NCBI RefSeq assembly: GCF_033439725.1
Contig: NW_026944387.1
Location: forward strand, 1,054,001-1,118,000
DNA: 64,000 bases
Direction of reading: 5' to 3'
DNA from: Neurospora tetraspora
Lineage: Eukaryota > Ascomycota > Sordariomycetes > Sordariales > Sordariaceae
Made by a program: the position numbers and the translations under genes. Under the pieces are notes generated by a model that was not told where the DNA came from, did not search any database, and saw only the letters and a list, made by a program, of their open reading frames with translations. The first letter of the stretch is position 1. Each line of letters begins with the position of its first letter. Shown here in pieces: positions 30,813 to 41,369 of this stretch.

Positions 30813-32547
30813 ATGTCTTCACCACAAACGAGCCCGGCACCGGATGCCGGTATGAATATCATGAACAGCGGAAAGCCAAAGTGTGGTGGCGGCCAAAAAG
30901 TCGGCGAGTATGATCTCGGTCTTCACGTTGCGGGGTTGTGTAAGTTTGACATGGTGCGAGCCATGGACCATGATGACCACAGGAGATTTGAGCTGATGAC
31001 ATGAAACAGTTTTGGTCTTGCTGTTCTCTATCCTCGGAGCCGGATTTCCGGTCGTGGCCAAGAAGGTGTCTTGGGTGAAGGTGCCAACAAAGGTCTTCTT
31101 CATGTGTAAACACTTTGGAACTGGCGTCTTGATCGCAACCGCCTTTGTCCATGTAAGTCACTCATATGCCCCTTGAGCCATCAAATGAGCAGCGCAGAAT
31201 AGCAGTGACTAACTTGGCCTGCAAACTTCCAGTTACTCCCAACGGCCTTTGGTAACCTGATGGACCCATGCCTTCCGGATCTGTTCACCACCAAATACCC
31301 GGCCATGCCAGGCGTCATCATGATGGGCTCCATGTTCATCCTGTTTGTTATCGAGATGTGGCTCAACAGCAAGACCGGAGGCCACTCCCACGGAGGTCCC
31401 ACCGGATTTGATAACCACAGTCACGGCGGCAATGCTCTCGCCGCTGCCCAGGCTTCCGTTCCTAACGATCACGGTGCCGCTCGGCCCCAGCACCGCAGGA
31501 CCAACACAGAAGATACCCTCTTCGAGTCTTCCAACGAGGATACCGACTACGAGAAGATGATGGCCCAGGAACTGTACGCTGAAAAAGTCCGCCGCAAGGC
31601 ATATACCGAAAACCCTCCTAGGAACCCCTTTGCTAATGATTACGATGACGATGGTCATTATGAACAACTCAGTCCTAGGTCCGAAATGCCTCCTTGGTTC
31701 ATTGTATTTTACGAAAAATACATTCTTCAGCGTCTGGAGCTGGTAAACATGATCAAGGCCACTGCCAACCGGCAACAAGCTTTCCTCACCCAGGCGGATA
31801 CCACCTCTAGCTCCAACGAGGACCGCAAGTCCCTGATTCCCGCCTCGATCATGGACTCCCCCTACCGCGACGTCGAAACCGGCGAGCCGGTCCACCCCTT
31901 GGTCTACAAGAAGATGTCCCTCAACATTACCCTTCTCGAGGGCGGTATCCTGTTCCACTCCGTCTTCGTCGGCATGACGGTTAGCATCACCATCGAAGGT
32001 TTCACCATTCTGTTGATCGCTATCTTGTTCCACCAGATGTTTGAGGGTCTTGGTCTTGGTTCCCGCATCGCTGCTGTCCCTTATCGCCAGGGAAGCCCCC
32101 GCCCCTGGCTCCTCGTGGTGGCTTTCGGTACTACTGCCCCCATCGGCCAGGCGATTGGACTGTTGGCGAGGAGCTCGTATGATCCGAACAGCGCGTTTGG
32201 GTTGATCATCGTGGGAGTGTTTAATGCTATGTGAGTTCTTAGTCCCAATTTCCCGAAGGAGATGGAGCTGGTGTGAGGAGGACCAGGACTAATGATGATG
32301 AAAACAGCTCCTCTGGTCTTCTCCTTTACGCTGCTTTGGTCGATCTACTGGCTGAGGACTTCTTGTCCGAGGAGGCACAGAAGATCATGACTAAGAAGGA
32401 CAAGATCACTGCCTTTATCTTTGTTCTTCTCGGCGGTGAGTACAAGTACCCCAGTTTGTTTTCCATTGGTTTCGTTTTGTGTGGGTAAAAGCTTACACTC
32501 GTGGTCCTACAGCTGCCGGCATGTCCATCGTTGGAGCGTTTGCTTGA
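30813..32547 (+). CDS. ZIP family metal transporter
   Basis: This membrane protein takes up zinc or related divalent metals into the cytosol. Five coding exons (30813-30939, 31010-31152, 31233-32230, 32308-32435, 32513-32547) join in frame to 476 residues. Early spans are LFLVLLFSILGAGFPVVAKK, CKHFGTGVLIATAFVHLLP and MPGVIMMGSMFILFVIEMWL. A long, variable cytosolic loop (about residues 125-300) begins with His-rich GGHSHGGPTGFDNHSHGG. The conserved metal-binding spans are HSVFVGMTVSIT near residue 332 and HQMFEGLGLGSR near 357. The C-terminal hydrophobic end is MSIVGAFA, short as in other ZIPs. It is closest in layout to fungal Zrt1/Zrt2-type proteins; plasma-membrane versus vacuolar location cannot be told. 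The last exon encodes only 11 residues. It is divergent from the CDF gene. Confidence 0.94.
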
Positions 32548-33379
32548 AGGGACAGAATGTACGATACGATACCAGATGTATGCCGTTTCGGTCGCATAAT
32601 AACAAATATACGTTGCGCGCGGGACTCGGTCGCATTGTCCTTGTTTCCGGGTGGTGGTGGTATGGGAAGTTCGCTTAGATATATCAACCTAATCTCAGGA
32701 AACTTCCCAAAGATTGACGTCGTTAGGCCATGGAGTGATGTACTACCCATGAAACTGGGTTTATTGTGTGAGCCACGAGCATCTTGCCCCATCTTGGAAA
32801 CTTCAAGCGCTTGGGACTAATATTCAGCTGCTCCCTCTCATTGTTATATCTAAGGGCCCGGTTCGATCGACCCGTCAAGACTCTAAGGATGGGAAGACAG
32901 GTCACTGAGGAAGGAAGAGGGAAGAGTCGAGATGGAGATACCAAGGAGAAGAAAGAAGGAGTACTGGAGCAAAAGGATTGTCGAAGAAAGAGCAGCATAT
33001 GAAGGTGTCAGGTGTCAGGAGTTTGGGTTGCTCCTTCCGGGCGCGTACAAGGAAAGAAAGGAAAGAAGGAAGGTTTCGTATGTCCTCGAGGATACCATGG
33101 AAGTTGCCTTGACAGAAATCGAGTTAAGTGTATCGACTTTACTCCCATCCGTCTCGCAACCTCCTCAGTGCCCACACGAGTGAATTCTTTGATCAAAGCT
33201 AACAACCTGATGACCTCTCTACCCAACATTCAGCTTCGATCACGGTGGTCGTTAGCCGAATTACCAAACCACAACAACAACCCCAATAACAACAACCACA
33301 ACAACCACAACAACAACAACAACGACACCGCCGCCAACATGCTCCGCGAAATTTTCGACTTCCTCCCACCTTGTTGAGC
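32548..33379. other. intergenic region after the ZIP gene
   Basis: No supported gene. The stretch 33270-33340 is an AAC-rich simple sequence. Upstream frames are shadows or low complexity. Confidence 0.4.
33270..33332 (+). repeat. AAC-rich simple sequence
   Basis: Imperfect CAACAA/CAACCA units run for about 60 bp, just upstream of the possible 45-residue peptide gene. Confidence 0.8.
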
Positions 33380-33517
33380 ATGCTCTTTGGGCTTTCAATA
33401 ATTATCAATATATACCTGATCTATTACTACCTGGAGGAGGAGCGGAAGAAGACGAGAGCGATGAGGGAGATGATCGCGGAGTTGGAGAGGAGGATGGAGG
33501 AGTTGGAGCAGAAGTAG
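33380..33517 (+). CDS. possible 45-residue membrane peptide with coiled-coil tail
   Basis: This short ORF starts MLFGLSIIINIYLIYYYLEE, a single hydrophobic span, and continues with a charged helix of heptad type ending MIAELERRMEELEQK before a stop. The combination of one membrane span plus a short coiled coil is unlikely to arise by chance in a random frame, but another frame is open here too, and no homologue is known to me. It could also be the last exon of a longer gene, because the frame extends upstream of the ATG. Low confidence. Confidence 0.35.
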   Translation: MLFGLSIIINIYLIYYYLEEERKKTRAMREMIAELERRMEELEQK

Positions 33518-34186
33518 AGAGGGAGAGTACAACATCTGCCACCACCTTCGTGTTCTTAACTACCAACGCATCATCTTAACGTCGCTCGCATCTGAGTGAC
33601 ACTGTAAGTACCTTGTCTTTTTTTACCCTGAAACAAATGATGAGAAGCTCACAACATACTCGTATAGCTCGCAGGACAAGAGTTCCCACCCGCAACCTAT
33701 CTAGCTACGCTACCTACCTTGCGACCAGACACGACAATTCCGAGAGAAACTGCACTCAGTTTCTAGCATTCCAACCGACACCCAACCGATCCATACCTAT
33801 AGGGTACAGCACCACAATCCCACCTCAGTCGCCGTATTAGCGCTCCAGTCACCCAAAGATGTGTATTGAAAGAAAATACAGAGGGGGGGAATTCGTGCCT
33901 GGGACCCAACCCGAAAAACGCGGTGATCTGGGCGAAACCCGGAATGTGCGATGATCACAAAGAAAGAGCTAGAAGGAGAGCGATGGGTTGTGATGCTTGA
34001 TCCCCTCGCAAATGGATAAAGGGAAGCCGAAACCGCCGGTAGTGGTGATGGTCGTGGTGGCTCTTCTCGGCAGAGCCTTTTAAGCTTAGTTAAACTTGGG
34101 TTACACGAGGACCAAGCTGGCGGTATACGGGAATTAAGTTCACATGGATGGAGTGAGCAGGGGGACTTTGGAAGTTTAGGGAGCAT

Positions 34187-34335
34187 GTGGTGGCTGGACC
34201 ATCGCCAACTGTAATGGAAATATTTGCTGCTTTCAACTGTTCGACAGTGGACGAATTGATATTTCCTCAATGTACATGTAAACTTACATACGACAGTCGT
34301 TGGCCCAACACATTTCCGCACCTTCCCATTTAGAG
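34187..34335 (+). repeat. duplicated segment, copy A
   Basis: This begins GGCTGGACCATCGCCAACTG and runs through GCTGCTTTCAACTGTTC to a TTTCCGCACCTTCCCATTTAG block. The same order of phrases occurs at about 35836-35985 with scattered substitutions and small indels. Confidence 0.8.
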
Positions 34336-34800
34336 AGTGGCAGGCCGGCGGCTCGCCGAGAAAAGTCAAGTGGAATGTCTTCAACGGTTCTAACTTCACG
34401 CTGGTCACTGATGAGTTCATGCGCTTTGATTACCATTGCTCCTCGAGCAGAAGACACGGCTTGTTGGAGGGAAGTGGAAGGAATCACTCAAGATTGACAT
34501 TGTCAAAATATCGCTCGGCAAGCTCGACCAGAGAAGAGCGAAAATGCATACAAGACCGATTAGCTCGCTGTGCGATCTTTCCAAATCTTGGTCATATACA
34601 AACACAGATACGCCCCGAGAAGCATCACGTATCAACAGCAATACTTGTCGTGAGTACTAGGTAATCAACCCTCACAGACAAATAAGCCAAGGCTAACGGA
34701 TTTATGACCTATCAGTATAACCGACTTCGGCTTCCTTCCTCGTCACGGTCCTCGCAGGGACTGGATCCATCGAAAGCATACCTACCATTCAGAACGCAGC

Positions 34801-34865
34801 CATCCAAGCCCAGCATCCAAGCCCAGCATCCAAGCCCAGTATCTAAGTCCAGTATCCAAGCCCAG
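34801..34865 (+). repeat. 13-bp tandem repeat, five copies, in the leader
   Basis: CATCCAAGCCCAG is repeated three times exactly (34801-34839), then twice with changes (TATCTAAGTCCAG, TATCCAAGCCCAG). It ends 10 bp before the ATG at 34876, so it is very likely transcribed as leader. Confidence 0.95.
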
Positions 34866-34875
34866 CAAAAATACA

Positions 34876-35532
34876 ATGTGTGGAAACTACTATCAGATAC
34901 ATAGCCCATGTGGTCACTCGGGAATCGTTGGTCTAAATAAATGTAAAGGGTTCGGAACAACATGCCTTGGGCCTGATCCGAGTAAGGGAATGGATATAAC
35001 GCTTCCCCCAGTGGATACACCTTGCGAAGGCTGCCACGCCGCCGCCCATCAACCCAACCCCGAGGCCAGATTGGACGAGAACGATCCGTACAGAAAGGAG
35101 GCCCGGGAGAGAGTTGCGGCAAGGGAGCAGAGGGAAAAGGCGTTTAGGGCAGAACAAGAGGAGAAGGAAAAAGAAAAGGCAAAAGAGGAGGAAGAAAAGG
35201 CAAAGAAGAAAGGAAAGGCACAGGAGAGAGTTGCGGCAAGGGAGCAGAGGGAAAAGGCCTATAGGGAACAACAAGAGCAGGAAAGAAAGGCAAAGGAGGA
35301 GGAAGAACATGCTGAAGTAAAGAGACAGCAGGAAAAGAAGAGAAAGGCCGCAAATGACGCCGACCTCACGGTGATCCCCGCAAGGAAGAAGTCGATGACT
35401 GGGAAGACGCTACGAGAGAAAACCCTCATAAGGAATCAGGAGAAGAAAGAAAAAGAAATGAAAGGGAAGAACAAGAAGGAGGATGACGACGAGGACGACG
35501 ACGACGATGCTAGCAACATTTATGACGCTTGA
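34876..35532 (+). CDS. Cys-rich protein with charged coiled-coil tail, CGH/CxxC family, member 2
   Basis: This is a single-exon gene of 218 residues. The first 55 residues carry Cys2, CGH at 12-14, Cys23, Cys30 and Cys50-x2-Cys53, as in the two other family members here. Next comes the shared tail phrase HQPNPEARLDENDPYRKEA. From about residue 75 it is a long, highly charged helix of Glu/Lys/Arg with an internal duplication: ERVAAREQREKAFRAEQEEK is followed about 36 residues later by ERVAAREQREKAYREQQEQE. It ends in a basic patch (ARKKSMTGKTLREK) and an acidic DEDDDDD run. A zinc-binding head on a coiled-coil stalk is inferred; function unknown. Its leader is a tandem repeat and an upstream segment is duplicated before member 3. 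Confidence 0.75.
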   Translation: MCGNYYQIHSPCGHSGIVGLNKCKGFGTTCLGPDPSKGMDITLPPVDTPCEGCHAAAHQPNPEARLDENDPYRKEARERVAAREQREKAFRAEQEEKEKEKAKEEEEKAKKKGKAQERVAAREQREKAYREQQEQERKAKEEEEHAEVKRQQEKKRKAANDADLTVIPARKKSMTGKTLREKTLIRNQEKKEKEMKGKNKKEDDDEDDDDDASNIYDA

Positions 35533-35835
35533 GAGAACCAACGAATTTCGGCAACCTAAGGTACCCTAGGTGAACTCAACGACTCAAAAGCGCATATATT
35601 ACCTGCGCTTTTGTCGTCTTACATGCCGAAGCTATAATGGCGGCCAAGGGCTGCCTTTGACGTTGGGATCTAGGTTGGAACGGGATGGATTGTGGCTGGT
35701 ACCACTCTGGGAATCTAAGCAGGGCGTAATGGCTGGACCATCACGGGGCATTGTTAGTTCAGAGCGAAAGGATGGATGGATGATAATACGGTGCTCCTGG
35801 AGAGACACTCTGATGAAAATGGCAAAAGGAAAGTA

Positions 35836-35985
35836 GTTAGATGACCATCGCCAGGTGTAATGGGAATCTCTGCTGCTTTCAACCGTTCAGCACCTTTGTG
35901 AACGAAGTGACAATTGGTCGATGCCGTGTAATCTATTGCGAGTTGTTGACTCAATAATTTCCGCTCCTTCCCGTTTAGACCTGAC
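35836..35985 (+). repeat. duplicated segment, copy B
   Basis: This diverged copy of 34187-34335 shares GACCATCGCCA, TGTAATGG, CTGCTGCTTTCAACCGTTC and the TTTCCGCTCCTTCCCGTTTAG-type end. A further match to the first part (ATGGCTGGACCATC) lies at 35729-35742. Confidence 0.8.
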
Positions 35986-36271
35986 TCATCCATCGCCCAG
36001 CAACCTACCACCACCAACCACCAGCACCGGGGTTTATATACCACCTCTTTCACCCCATCTCTCAACCCCTCCGAATGAAACAAATGGTCAAGCGGTTCAA
36101 TGAAGCCCACGTTCAATCAATAGGCCAGACTCACAGGCCTCTAAACCTTCATTACCCGTTCGATTCCCAGCAACGGTACCCGATTTTTCGGGGAGAAGGT
36201 CTCCCCTCCCCTGCACTCCTCCACTGCACTCCCCCCCACCCACCGTCACAGCACCAACCCCCTGTCACAGC

Positions 36272-36294
36272 ACGATACGATACGATACGATACG
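36272..36294. repeat. ACGAT pentanucleotide repeat
   Basis: Four exact ACGAT units plus a partial one. Confidence 0.9.
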
Positions 36295-36910
36295 GCAACC
36301 GGCGGCCGATAACAGCCGGACCCGTCGAGGAGGCGACGGTGTGGGTTCTGGGGGCGCCGCTTGACCATTGTTCCATTATCTTTTTGCACATTCTTTCGCT
36401 TTGCGAAGACTTGTTTGCCTCGTTTTCACTCAGCTGGGCGAGCAATTAACTTCTACAAAGTGGGAAGGAGAACCATTGCAAGGAGGAAGAAGAGTGTAAA
36501 GTGTTTGGTGAGATAGTTTGAGAGAAGAGGAGAACTATATTTGCGAATGACAGAGACAACTCGCTCAGATAATGAAGGGGTACATGAGTGTCACAGGATG
36601 ATGTGACATGTTTGTATGTGCGTGTATTCGAATTCTGTCTGGCGATCCTTCTTTTGCTGGTGTTTCGAAGTGGGTATTGCACGCCCTGCCCCGTGAGAAT
36701 GAGTCAAAACCAGGGGCTCTCCGTCCACTGATGCTTTACCAAACTGTTATGCACCTACAAACACAACAAACCACGAAGAGTCAGACATACTACACGGAGA
36801 TATATGGTGAGTGAGTTGGACTTACAGCTATGCAGTCAGATGTGATCACCCCATCAGCTCTCCACGCCGTCAGCATCACAGCCATCCATCCTCTCTCACC
36901 AACGACAAAA

Positions 36911-37162
36911 ATGTGCGGAAACAACATCGAAACCTACACCTGTGGACACAGCGTCTTCGCCGGCATCAACTTCTGCCCCGATTACTTCAAACTCACTCAA
37001 GACAGGACCCCGATATGCCCGGGCATTGGCGCGAACATTAACGGCTACATGGACAACATCATTCGGCACGGAACTATTTGTGAGGACTGCCAAGCCGAAA
37101 AACAGCAAGCTATACAGAGAGAAGTTGAGATGGTATGGAGAAGAAAGAGGGTAGGCCGATGA
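36911..37162 (+). CDS. small Cys-rich protein, CGH/CxxC family, member 3
   Basis: This is a single-exon gene of 83 residues, starting MCGNNIETYTCGHSVFAG. The start at 36911 was preferred over an upstream in-frame ATG because all three family members begin with Met-Cys. Cysteines fall at 2, 11 (CGH), 22, 36 and the pair 57-x2-60, the same order as the other two. It lacks the PNPxxR...DPYxKE phrase and instead ends in a basic helix (EMVWRRKRVGR). MCGN is identical to the start of member 2. Function unknown; zinc binding is inferred. Confidence 0.65.
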   Translation: MCGNNIETYTCGHSVFAGINFCPDYFKLTQDRTPICPGIGANINGYMDNIIRHGTICEDCQAEKQQAIQREVEMVWRRKRVGR

Positions 37163-37515
37163 TGGAGAAGTAGTTAAAAACAACGGAGCAAGAGAGGGGA
37201 AGGAAAAGGATAGAGGAACGTGGTAGGAACGGGGTGAAGGGGAAGACGGGAAGGAGATAAGGGTTGAGAGGAAGAAGATAGGTACTGGTGAGGGAAAGGT
37301 GTAGGATGAGGAAAAGGGAAATAGAGGAGAAGAGAGGAAGGGGGGAGGAGGTGGATTTACACGAGGGATAGGCATAAGAGTGGATTAATAGGCACAAGAG
37401 GCAAAATAAGTGAAGGGATTAGATGGGGCTTCGTAGCGACAGAAATATAAACAATTTGCCCATGTTGTTTGATGAGCTCAACAAAGAGAACTTTCGACCC
37501 GGGAGTATGCAAAAT
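37163..37515. other. convergent intergenic region
   Basis: This is a purine-rich stretch of 353 bp between the 3' ends of the third Cys-rich gene (plus) and the Rad4 gene (minus). No gene is seen. Confidence 0.5.
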
Positions 37516-40306
37516 CTACTCAATCAAAAAGCCACCACCTCCCTCCCCATCATCCATATCCATATAAAACTCCTCCGACACATCACTAGGCGCATCCGCC
37601 ATCTCCCTATCAAACCGCTCCTCCTCCGTCTCCTTTGCCTTCCCTTTTCCCTTATCCTTCTTTTTCCCTCCACCCTCCCCTCCATCCTTCCTCCCTTCCC
37701 TATCTTCTCCATCTTCGTCCTCCTCCTCCACATCCTCCTCCTCATCCCCAACACCCCCAAAAACCCTCTCCCGAATCCTCAACCCCCTCAACATAACCCT
37801 CCACATCCTCCACACCTCCACCCTCCTCCTCTCCTCCCTCTCCTCCAGCTCCATATCCACCAACCCATCAATCACCGCCCTCACCCCCTCTGCCGCCCCC
37901 TCCGGCACCACCACTCCCAAAATCCTCGCCGTCCCCTTTCTTCCCTTCCACTCAAACCCCGTCAACGCAGGTGCGTAATCGATCCCGAGTATATGCGCCG
38001 CCTGCGCCGCTCTCTCGTGCGGGATGTGCGCGCCTCCGGCGGGGATCATGGAGGGGACGTACACTTCCACATTGCCAAATTTATTTTTTGGTACAATCTT
38101 CCCCGACGACGCAGAAGAAACAGGCGGGGGGACGTAAAGATCTGTTTGCAGGGGAGTGTAGAGGGGTGTGCCACCTTGCTTGGCAAGGGAGTGGGAATAA
38201 TCACCGAATAGATCCCCATCATCATCTTCATCATCCCCGGAAACAGGGGAAGAAATCCTCTCCCCACCAAACTTGGAAGTCCTCTTCCTCTTATTGGGAG
38301 GAAGGACCTTCACCGGCTCTTCACCGGGTTTAACCACGCGGCCGAGACGGAACCATTTTTCGCGCGACCGAGCGACGACGACGTCTTTGCGGCGGTAGAT
38401 GCGCTCAACAGGGGCTTTGGAACCGGCAGATACCGTCCCCGTCGACTGCGCCCCGGGCACAAGGACTTCGTTCCTCCGGAGGTGTCTCTCGAGCGCGTAA
38501 ACGGGGTGGTCCTTGAAGTCTTGAACATTACGGGGCATGGGTTCTGCGCCCTCGAGCGCGGCGAGCTCTTTAAGCTCGATCTGGTCGAGGTCGGTGGGAA
38601 AATCGGGGGCGGTGTAGTGCCGAAGGAAAACGCGGCGGAGCCAGCGCTCGCCCGTGTTGATTCCCGACGAGGGCACGGTGGGCGAGATGGGCCCGTCGAT
38701 GCGCTGGCGTTTGGTCTTGGAGTTGTAGGCTTTGGAGTAGCGGCGGGTGACGTCAAGGGCGAAGCCGTCTTCGTCGAAGGCGATGGCGTAGGTGAGGGTG
38801 TTTTCTTTGTCAGAGGCGGGCGGCTCGAGAGCGCGGGGGCGCCATTGGGTGCCGGTCACGAGAGGGTCGACGGGGTGCCATTTTTGTTGGACTACGTCGA
38901 GGACTTCGACCCAGTAGACGGGGTATGGGGATTCGCCTTTTATTGTCTTTGCTTTGGGGACTGAGGGGAGGGGAGGGGGTGGTGGGGGAGCGGTCATGGA
39001 CGGGACGTTGTAGGCTGTTGCGTTTGGGTGTCCGAGTCGACTTCGGCCTGACAGGAATGATGGGGTTGTTGGATCTGGAGTGGTGGCTGTGTTTTCGTAT
39101 TTGGACATTGCGGCGGCATAACGATCGGCTGCTGATGGTCCTTTTGAGGCATCTAAAGATTTCATTTTTCGTTGTTTCGGCATTGTAGGAGCCCCCGGTA
39201 CGCAGGCGAGCGGTTGGAGAGAGCACACAAGGCGTGCTTGGACGCCAATGGAACGAAGGAGTGCACAGAAGAGCTGAGCTCCAACATCACGAGAGCCGGA
39301 AAGAGATTTAGCGGCTTCAAGAAAGTCGTCTTTGGATCGCACGGTTTCGAGGTCATCTGGGAGTTCGTACTACACGGGAGAGGCATATTAGCCAGCGGCT
39401 CGACCACAGAGAGTAACACAAGGTGGAAAGGGAAAGTAAATAGCCAACTACATTTTTCAACTGGTCTTCATCTTCCGCCCACAGCGCCCGCCTTAGTCCT
39501 CGCTCCGTAATCTGGAACTTGGTTTTAAACATGGTGCTCGTTTCCTGCAATCCCGCCTTAAGCGACTCGGTTCGCCCGTACTGGTTTAGACTCGCCCTGG
39601 GTATCAGAGATTTTCGCATTTTGTCTGTCAAGAGCGGTCTTAGAGCTTCCTGGACTTTGGGGCTGTTACACCATTTGTTCCTCCGTTCGACATGCGCAAG
39701 GAGACAAAGGAGATGGACTTTATGTATCTCCATTCGTCGTTCCTTCTCGGATTTGCTTAGTGCTTTCCGGCGTTCTATCGCTCTTCGATGGGGTGCCATT
39801 GCGGCTTTCTGGGCGCTTAAGTTCAGGTCCAGCTGAACATCGCCTGCTATGGCTGAGGAGAATGCGCCTTGGGAATCGAATGCGATATCCTCCAACTCCA
39901 GCTCTTCATCGTCTTCATCGTCCGAGTCTCTAGTAATAGTCTGTAAGGTAGGTTGTGGTAACTCGACATCTTCAAACTCGAGCTCTTCGTCGTCATCGTC
40001 TTCTTCTTCGTTGTTATGGTCCATCTTCATGGGTTCCGGTATTACAGTTGGCTCAACTGGTTTCGTCTCAACCTTTGGCGTAGGTCTCTCTCCGGGCCTT
40101 CTCCTCTTTAGCGGTCTCTCTGGCGTTGTGGCTTCCGGAGGGTCTTCGGTAACAGCCATGCGCCGCGCCTCGGACACCATTTCTCGATACACATCCGGGA
40201 CTGCGCCGCGGGCTGACGCCGCTCTCCGCGACGCTGCGCTGGCGCGAGTGGTTCGGGGGGTGCTAGTGGTTGGCGCACCAGGCGTTTTGCGTTTTCGACC
40301 TGCCAT
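37516..40306 (-). CDS. rad4: Rad4/XPC nucleotide excision repair protein
   Basis: This is a nuclear DNA-damage sensor that starts global nucleotide excision repair, with Rad23 as partner. Coding exons 40306-39452 and 39369-37516, with an 82-bp intron (39370-39451), give 902 residues. The order of domains fits. There is a basic N-terminus with acidic runs. A transglutaminase-like domain follows, about residues 180-530, split by the intron: KVHLLCLLAHVERRNKWCN, then GAQLFCALLRSIGVQARLVC and YPVYWVEVLDVVQQKWHPVD. Next come the beta-hairpin domains: DHPVYALERHLRRNEVLVPG (BHD1), RKDVVVARSREKWFRLGRVV (BHD2) and FGNVEVYVPSMIPAGGAHIP (BHD3). After BHD3 lies GIDYAPALTGFEWKGRKGTA, conserved in the family, then a charged C-terminal tail. 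Length is similar to other fungal homologues. The symbol is the yeast orthologue name. Confidence 0.95.
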
Positions 40307-40883
40307 TAGTTCAAGTTGAAGCAAAGATTAAAGCAATTGAAACAGACGTAGTAAGTTGACGAAGTCCAGTGATGACAAAACAGGCAAACAGGTGGAAGTG
40401 TGATTGATTGTCGTTGTCCTTGTCAGCTTCTTTGCGCGGTTGGTTTCATGCCTGATGACGCAACGTGTGTTGGAGGAGACGCGAAAGCACGTGACCAGAA
40501 GATGACTAATCAATCGCCCTCATTACCGTACCGTACAATACGTCTGGGAAACTTTCATCGCCGTTGCTCTCTGTTTACATCCCAAAAGTCCAAAACAGAT
40601 GATGGAAACATGGAGTACCTAATCACCACTTGTTGTTGGCCCTTGGAAACACTTATGATCATGATGTGCCCGCTACTCCCTTAAATTAAATACAAACGTA
40701 TGATCTGTGTGCTTGCGCTCCTCTTCCCACTTTTCCCTCTACCTATCTGGTTCACCATTCTGTCTTCCCGATGATAAGACGGTCGAGCCAATGTGCGAAG
40801 GACCGATCAAGTGCTTCAATCGTCTGCCACACGAGATGAAATTAGTCAACCAGTTCAAGATACTTGGTGGGGAATCAGCTAAG
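40307..40883. other. intergenic: Rad4 promoter
   Basis: No gene is seen. It lies between the Rad4 start and the stop of the next minus-strand gene. Confidence 0.4.
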
Positions 40884-41369
40884 TCACTCACTGCCTTCTT
40901 GCTCAACAAGGAGAGCTTCCAGGACTTGATAATGTACGAGATGGCTCATCAACTCGTCTAAGGACTTATCCAACGCGCGTTCAGCGTCGTCCACCGCTCT
41001 TTTCCATATCGCCTCCAAATCCTCTAGGCTCCTAAGCATTTTGACTTCGACCGCCGGCCCGGATCTGACATTGTGAAGTGCATCAAGGAAGCCATGGCTT
41101 TCCCTCGTCTTAATCTCTCGGAAGAACTCGACGGTCTCCGAAATGGGCTCAATGTATTGGTCAAGAAGCTGCTCGGCATCTTCGCGGGAGGCCCTTATCG
41201 GCGTTGTTGCGATGATGTGGTTGACTGTGCGAGAAAGAGTCCTCCCTCGGTCCTCAATCTCGTAGATTTTGCCGACGTACTTTCTTAGATCGGGCTGGGG
41301 GCGAGTTATGAGTCCGGACCTGATTCCGGACTCGTAATCTTCGATGTGGAGAGCACGTTCCGAAGCCAT
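40884..41369 (-). CDS. small helical protein of unknown function
   Basis: This is a single open frame of 161 residues from an ATG at 41369 (MASERALHIEDYESGIRSGL). I do not recognise a family. The sequence is almost wholly amphipathic helix with no membrane span, signal peptide or Cys cluster: IYEIEDRGRTLSRTVNHIIA, LLDQYIEPISETVEFFREIK, LEAIWKRAVDDAERALDKSL and LMSHLVHYQVLEALLVEQEG. Composition and lack of low complexity suggest a real folded protein, perhaps a helical bundle or adaptor. It lies just upstream of the Rad4 gene on the same strand, with separate transcription likely. Confidence 0.65.
   Translation of the reverse strand: MASERALHIEDYESGIRSGLITRPQPDLRKYVGKIYEIEDRGRTLSRTVNHIIATTPIRASREDAEQLLDQYIEPISETVEFFREIKTRESHGFLDALHNVRSGPAVEVKMLRSLEDLEAIWKRAVDDAERALDKSLDELMSHLVHYQVLEALLVEQEGSE

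Larger units (their letters stand above)
33518..34875. other. intergenic region upstream of the 218-residue Cys-rich gene
   Basis: No gene is supported. It contains the first copy of a diverged duplicated segment (about 34187-34335) and ends in a 13-bp tandem repeat directly before the next start codon. Confidence 0.5.
35533..36910. other. intergenic region upstream of the third Cys-rich gene
   Basis: No gene is supported. It contains copy B of the duplicated segment (about 35836-35985) and a short ACGAT repeat (36272-36294). Confidence 0.45.

Noticed and set aside
37423-38964. Long plus-strand frames opposite the Rad4 gene
   Set aside because: Antisense shadows of a clear Rad4/XPC coding region.
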